Positions 60,617-64,000 of a stretch of DNA of 64,000 nucleotides are shown one piece after another (position 1 is the stretch's first letter; the number at the start of each line of letters is the position of its first letter). The DNA is from Tolypeutes matacus (taxonomy: Eukaryota; Chordata; Mammalia; Cingulata; Chlamyphoridae), in contig JAKSZT010054304.1 of the NCBI GenBank assembly GCA_026826555.1, positions 29,421,807 to 29,485,806 on the forward strand, in the 5' to 3' direction. The position numbers were made by a program, and so were the translations under genes. The notes below the pieces were generated by a model. It was not told the DNA's origin, searched no databases, and saw only the letters and a list, made by a program, of their open reading frames with translations.

Positions 60617-62200
60617 CAGCTGACTGGGAGGATTCCCTTTCATAACTATTCTTCAGAATTATACCAGGATGGATCATGGTGCTGCAGATATCCACTGTTG
60701 GGAAATGTCTGCATATCATTTAGATACATCTGTAAACCAAGCCGAATATTCTCTTTCATGGACAACTTAATCATAGGTGAGGGCTGGTAGAGAGAAGCTA
60801 ATGCAGCAAGAATACAGGCTATGGGTATTTGGGCCACTTCTTTGTACCTTTAGGCCCTGCTCCAGCCTGGTCTCATATATATCACTTTCCTTTGATTATG
60901 GACTGCTGCACCGCATGCTGAAATTTATGGCTTGGTGAGTCGGGTACACAATTCATGATGGACAATTCAGGTGACATTGTAAATTGGTGGTTCATGGTTG
61001 ACCATTCATTCTCTACTTCAGCTCAGTAGCAAGCCAAAAACTGTCTCTCAAAAGGAGGGTATTTATCATCAGAAAATAGCAACACTTTGCTCTTAAAACC
61101 TTAAAAATCTGTGTTATGATCAACTGCCTGCCAGAGGCACCAAATAGCATTTCTATCTGGCATGGATACATCAGGCACTATTAGATCTGCTGGATTATAT
61201 GCCCAAGTGGCAGAGCAGCTTGCACAGCATCTGGACCTGCTGCAGACTCTTCTATTGTCCTAGTCTCCGGTCAAAACTAGCAGTTTTTTTGGTCATTCAG
61301 AATATGGGAAAAGTAACATATCCCGAAGAAGAATTTGTTTCTTCCAAATTCCAAAAAAGCCCAGGAGATATTGTGCTTATTTTGTGATTATAGGGGTGAC
61401 CAGATGAAACAATTTATACTTCATGTTAGAAGGAATATCTCAACATTCCCCTCATCACGTGAATCCCAGATATTTCAGTGATGTGGGAGGCTCTGAATTT
61501 TGTTGTATTTATTTCCTACTTTCTGACACACAAATATTTTTACCAAGAGTTCTTGAGTAGTTGCTACTTCTTGCTCCTTACATCAAATCAGCATAATATC
61601 ATCGATATAATGGACTGGTGTGATATCTTAGAAAGGGAAAGAAAATCAAGGTCCCTGCAGATAAAATTATGACATAGGAATGGAAAGTTGAGATAAAACA
61701 GTGGAGGTATATTTCTGGCCTTGCTAGCTTTAGTCAATTTAGAACTCTTTGGCTTATACAGATCAAGTTAGTTTTTAGTAGTCTGCCCATCTATTTCTCC
61801 TCTAGGGACACCATAATCAACTACAAAATGTCATACATCTCTGAAAGTCAAATTATTCTGATTACTACATTTACTCTGCTGTCCATTAAAGTAACCACAA
61901 CAATCTTATCATGGGTGATTAAGTGCCACCTCTTGGCCTCTGCCTCTCAAGGTTCCAATTATTCCCATTGTTTTTAAGGATCCCAGATTAGTAGCCACAG
62001 TAACTTCTGACCTATGGAGAAGAGCAACCACAGAGCTCTTCAAGGATACTTACGCTCCTCTCACATAGTGAAAAGAGTATCCACTGGGCATTCCTAGGGT
62101 GAGTGAGCAGTTCTAATATGAAAAATTCAGTTTACCATCCCATTCTCCCTAAGTTTTTAGATACCCTTCTCTACAGTATGCCAAGGAAATACTGGCATTA
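59430..62200 (-). pseudogene. ERVL pol and 3' internal relic
   Basis: Remnant retroviral pol on the minus strand. The clearest marker is the reverse transcriptase active-site box YIDD, encoded at 61,609-61,598 and preceded by TPVH and followed by IML. The flanking 2.7 kb has the intermediate GC content of a retroviral internal region, but frames are broken everywhere, so domain limits cannot be placed. It is interrupted by the retrocopy at 60,347-60,610. No function is possible. Confidence 0.6.
60336..60621 (+). pseudogene. Processed retrocopy of an unidentified mRNA 3' end
   Basis: A 264-bp insert (60,347-60,610) flanked by the perfect 11-base repeat aaagttcagct (60,336-60,346 and 60,611-60,621). 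It is GC-rich at its 5' end, has an internal T-run (60,488-60,507), an aataaa signal at about 60,562 (gataaataaaacacc), and an A-tail of 29 that merges with the right TSD. These are the marks of L1-mediated retrotransposition of a cellular polyadenylated RNA, truncated at the 5' side to the 3' UTR. I cannot name the parent gene. The long clean tail and intact TSD suggest a fairly recent event. Confidence 0.8.
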
Positions 62201-62325
62201 TTAATTTAGTGTAGGCCATCTTTTGGTCTATATTTTACCTTCAGGATAACACCGAGATTAGCGTTTGATGGAATAACTGTGTACTATGTCCTAACCCAAG
62301 TTGGTATATAAAACTAACCATCACA
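62200..62325 (-). mobile_element. Partial 5' LTR of ERVL relic
   Basis: The minus strand starts tgtgatggttagttttat at 62,325, the MLT2-type LTR start, and follows the LTR layout for about 125 bp (to a gtgttatcctgaagg block) before passing into internal-like sequence. The rest of this LTR is deleted. Confidence 0.65.
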
Positions 62326-62519
62326 TTAAGAAAAAAAAGCATACTATTTGATTCACAAACCATTCAATAATATACAGCTCACTTATAAAGCATGTAAATA
62401 TCTCCATAACTAGAAAACAATTATGAAAGATTTTTGTTTCCAAAAAAAGGAATTTCATAACTGTCAAAAGTTTTGTGTTCTACCTTGGCATCCATATTAC
62501 TTTGACTAAGACATTTGCT

Positions 62520-62985
62520 TCAACATTGGCCTTTGACCTAGTTAATAAGCAGTTTTCTAACCTAGGGCATAAACTTCCATATATTCTAAACCTGCATCTG
62601 TGGTCACACCCACACTACTCATCCAAACCGCATAGCTGAGCTAAATCATAATCTAACCATCCTCACTGCTTTTGGACCTCCAGTCCTTTCACCCTTCCAT
62701 GCATTTGCTTTAAACTAACCTATCCTTGACTCCAATGGAAATCTACTAACCTCCACCCCGGGACCGTAATAAAGGCAGAAACCCAGAAATTCCTCTCTCT
62801 CTGCTTGTGTACTACCCACCTGCTGGTTGAATCACCTGAGATAGTCACATTTCCCATTGATCCCTCATGGCAGCCTTCTCTCTCTACGACTTGTGAGCAA
62901 CAAACTATCTTTTCTCATGTATTATGGTCTTGGTTTCAAATTATGTCACACCTGACCTCTACTCAGAGCCAAATTTACAATCTAA
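62520..62985 (+). mobile_element. Possible ERV class I LTR, forward
   Basis: A less AT-rich block with features of a gammaretrovirus-like LTR 3' half: ctccaccccgggaccgtaataaagg (poly-A signal at about 62,768), a pyrimidine-rich ctctctctctgcttgtgt block just after it, and a U5-like region with a cattatggtcttgg segment. The 5' boundary, the mate LTR and the TSD were not found. Confidence 0.45.
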
Positions 62986-64000
62986 CTTATCTAATTTGAA
63001 ACAGTTATCATCTTTTAAAAATAGCATCAAAATACTCACCAGAAATAAATGAACTATTAAATGATTGATGCTTTTACTATAGATGTAAAGCTATATACTG
63101 GAGATTTCTCCTCAATCTGTGGCAGAGCACAAATTTATGCCCACCACACAACTGCCACTTGAGGAACCTCTGCCAGCTATTCCTGCTCAGCACAAGAGGA
63201 TGGGGGACCACTGCTTGGTCTTAGCTTGTAAGACGCTGCCCCACTGTTCCCCCCAGAAGATAAGCTATTGAGAGTAATAATTTATTGGGAATGAGCTGAG
63301 GCAGATTTGCCCAAAAAAACACAAAGGAATAGCTTTAACAAATATGTGTTTAAAGAAATAAAAAAAATCATTGACTATAGAATTTTGGGGAAATCTAACT
63401 TTGGTAAATTAGGCATTAGCTGTTTTAAAATTTTTAAAACATTATTACATACTAATGATAAGATCATCACATTTTTAATATAAATGTATTGTTATTCATC
63501 ATTATTACAAATCATAGTATACTTGTTTACAAATAGAAAATGCAAATTATAGTATACTTATTTACAAATAGTTACAAAAAGCATTGTATTCTTGTTTACA
63601 AATCATAGTATTCTTGTTTGCCTTGAAAGGGGTACTCTGCTAAATTATTACTAAGGAGTAATAGTTTTTGGGGAAAGAACTAATTATTCATAAGCTAAGT
63701 GTCTTTGTATCTATTAATCTTTTTTTTGCCTTCAATTTAGTGCAGTTTTAATGTTTGGTCTCTACATTTTTTAAATTTTGTGGAACTAGTAAATGGTTAA
63801 CTCTAACATCCTTATTCATTTTAACTGTTTATATTAAGTTTATTTTGTACCCAAAATTGATTCAATATGAATCATTTTCCATCTAAATTTTAGACTATTA
63901 TTCTTTACCACATTCATCAAAATTCATGATGTTTTTCAGAAAATGTTGTATTTCAACTTTTATTTAATGTTAATAGAAACCAAGAAGAATCTTCAATGGC
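62986..64000. other. Mostly unassigned, AT-rich
   Basis: No gene is recognised. 63,110-63,250 is locally GC-richer (a ggcagagcac...ccccactgttcccccc stretch) without an identity. A degenerate tandem repeat lies at 63,515-63,622. Confidence 0.45.
63515..63622. repeat. Degenerate tandem repeat
   Basis: Four imperfect units built on atagtatacttgtttacaaat with spacings of about 19-37 bases (63,514; 63,551; 63,585; 63,605). It is probably slippage-derived. Confidence 0.7.

Larger units (their letters stand above)
59028..62325 (-). mobile_element. Rearranged ERVL provirus relic, reverse
   Basis: A minus-strand endogenous retrovirus of the ERVL type. From the right: a partial 5' LTR (62,325 to about 62,200), then pol-derived sequence, a 3' internal region, and a complete 3' LTR (59,423-59,028). 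At about 3.3 kb it is far shorter than an intact provirus: most of the 5' LTR, gag and the beginning of pol are missing. A retrocopy (60,347-60,610) sits inside. No 5-bp TSD is visible (acatc on the left, ttaag on the right). Confidence 0.7.

Overview
This window is intergenic DNA from a placental mammal, and no functional host gene can be supported in it. It is AT-rich and mostly made of transposable elements of many ages. The source is most likely a xenarthran, probably an armadillo (Dasypus-like). The main evidence is a set of tRNA-derived SINEs resembling armadillo DAS-SINEs; two carry perfect target-site duplications (TSDs) and a third a near-perfect one. The L1 3' UTR type repeated across the window is not the primate or rodent kind. 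The species call is recognition from memory, not a database result.

Layout. 1-6.6 kb: a forward L1 3' end, a short forward ORF2 piece, and an old reverse-strand L1 (ORF2, ORF1 and 5' UTR all recognisable) split by an LTR. 6.6-12.4 kb: mostly unassigned AT-rich DNA, one old reverse L1 and a forward L1 3' UTR. 12.4-17 kb: a Tigger/pogo relic, a small hAT-like element and a decayed forward L1. 17-23.3 kb: richer sequence that includes a decayed retroviral env, interrupted by L1 pieces, two SINEs and an (AAAT)n tract with a 10-base assembly gap. 24.8-30.4 kb: one long reverse L1 carrying a SINE and a solo ERVL-like LTR. 30.9-33.8 kb: further LTRs. 34-54.3 kb: a dense L1 cluster. 56.6-62.3 kb: an MLT1-like LTR, then a rearranged reverse ERVL provirus with a retrocopy inside its pol region.

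The most interesting part is 34-54.3 kb. Two forward L1-derived elements (about 35,999-41,945 and 46,061-52,041) each have an upstream pyrimidine-rich segment, an ORF1 relic, an ORF2 from which nearly everything between the endonuclease start and the C-terminus is missing (half-L1/HAL1-like), and then two tandem, diverged L1 3' UTRs. A neighbouring reverse L1 of the same general type has only one 3' UTR. In the second element a near-perfect 8-bp TSD brackets the whole ~6 kb unit, so the doubled 3' UTR appears to have moved as one piece. The same insertion splits the reverse L1, whose halves rejoin across it (46,060 to 52,042).

Order of events that can be read: the reverse L1 at 42.7-54.3 kb was hit by the 46-52 kb element and by a SINE at 44.2 kb. 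The reverse L1 at 24.8-30.4 kb was hit by a SINE (25.4 kb) and an LTR (29.8 kb). The LTR at 2.7-3.7 kb lies in an old L1 and was itself hit by a short L1 3' end with a perfect 16-bp TSD. The ERVL relic at 59-62.3 kb was hit by a polyadenylated retrocopy with a perfect 11-bp TSD.
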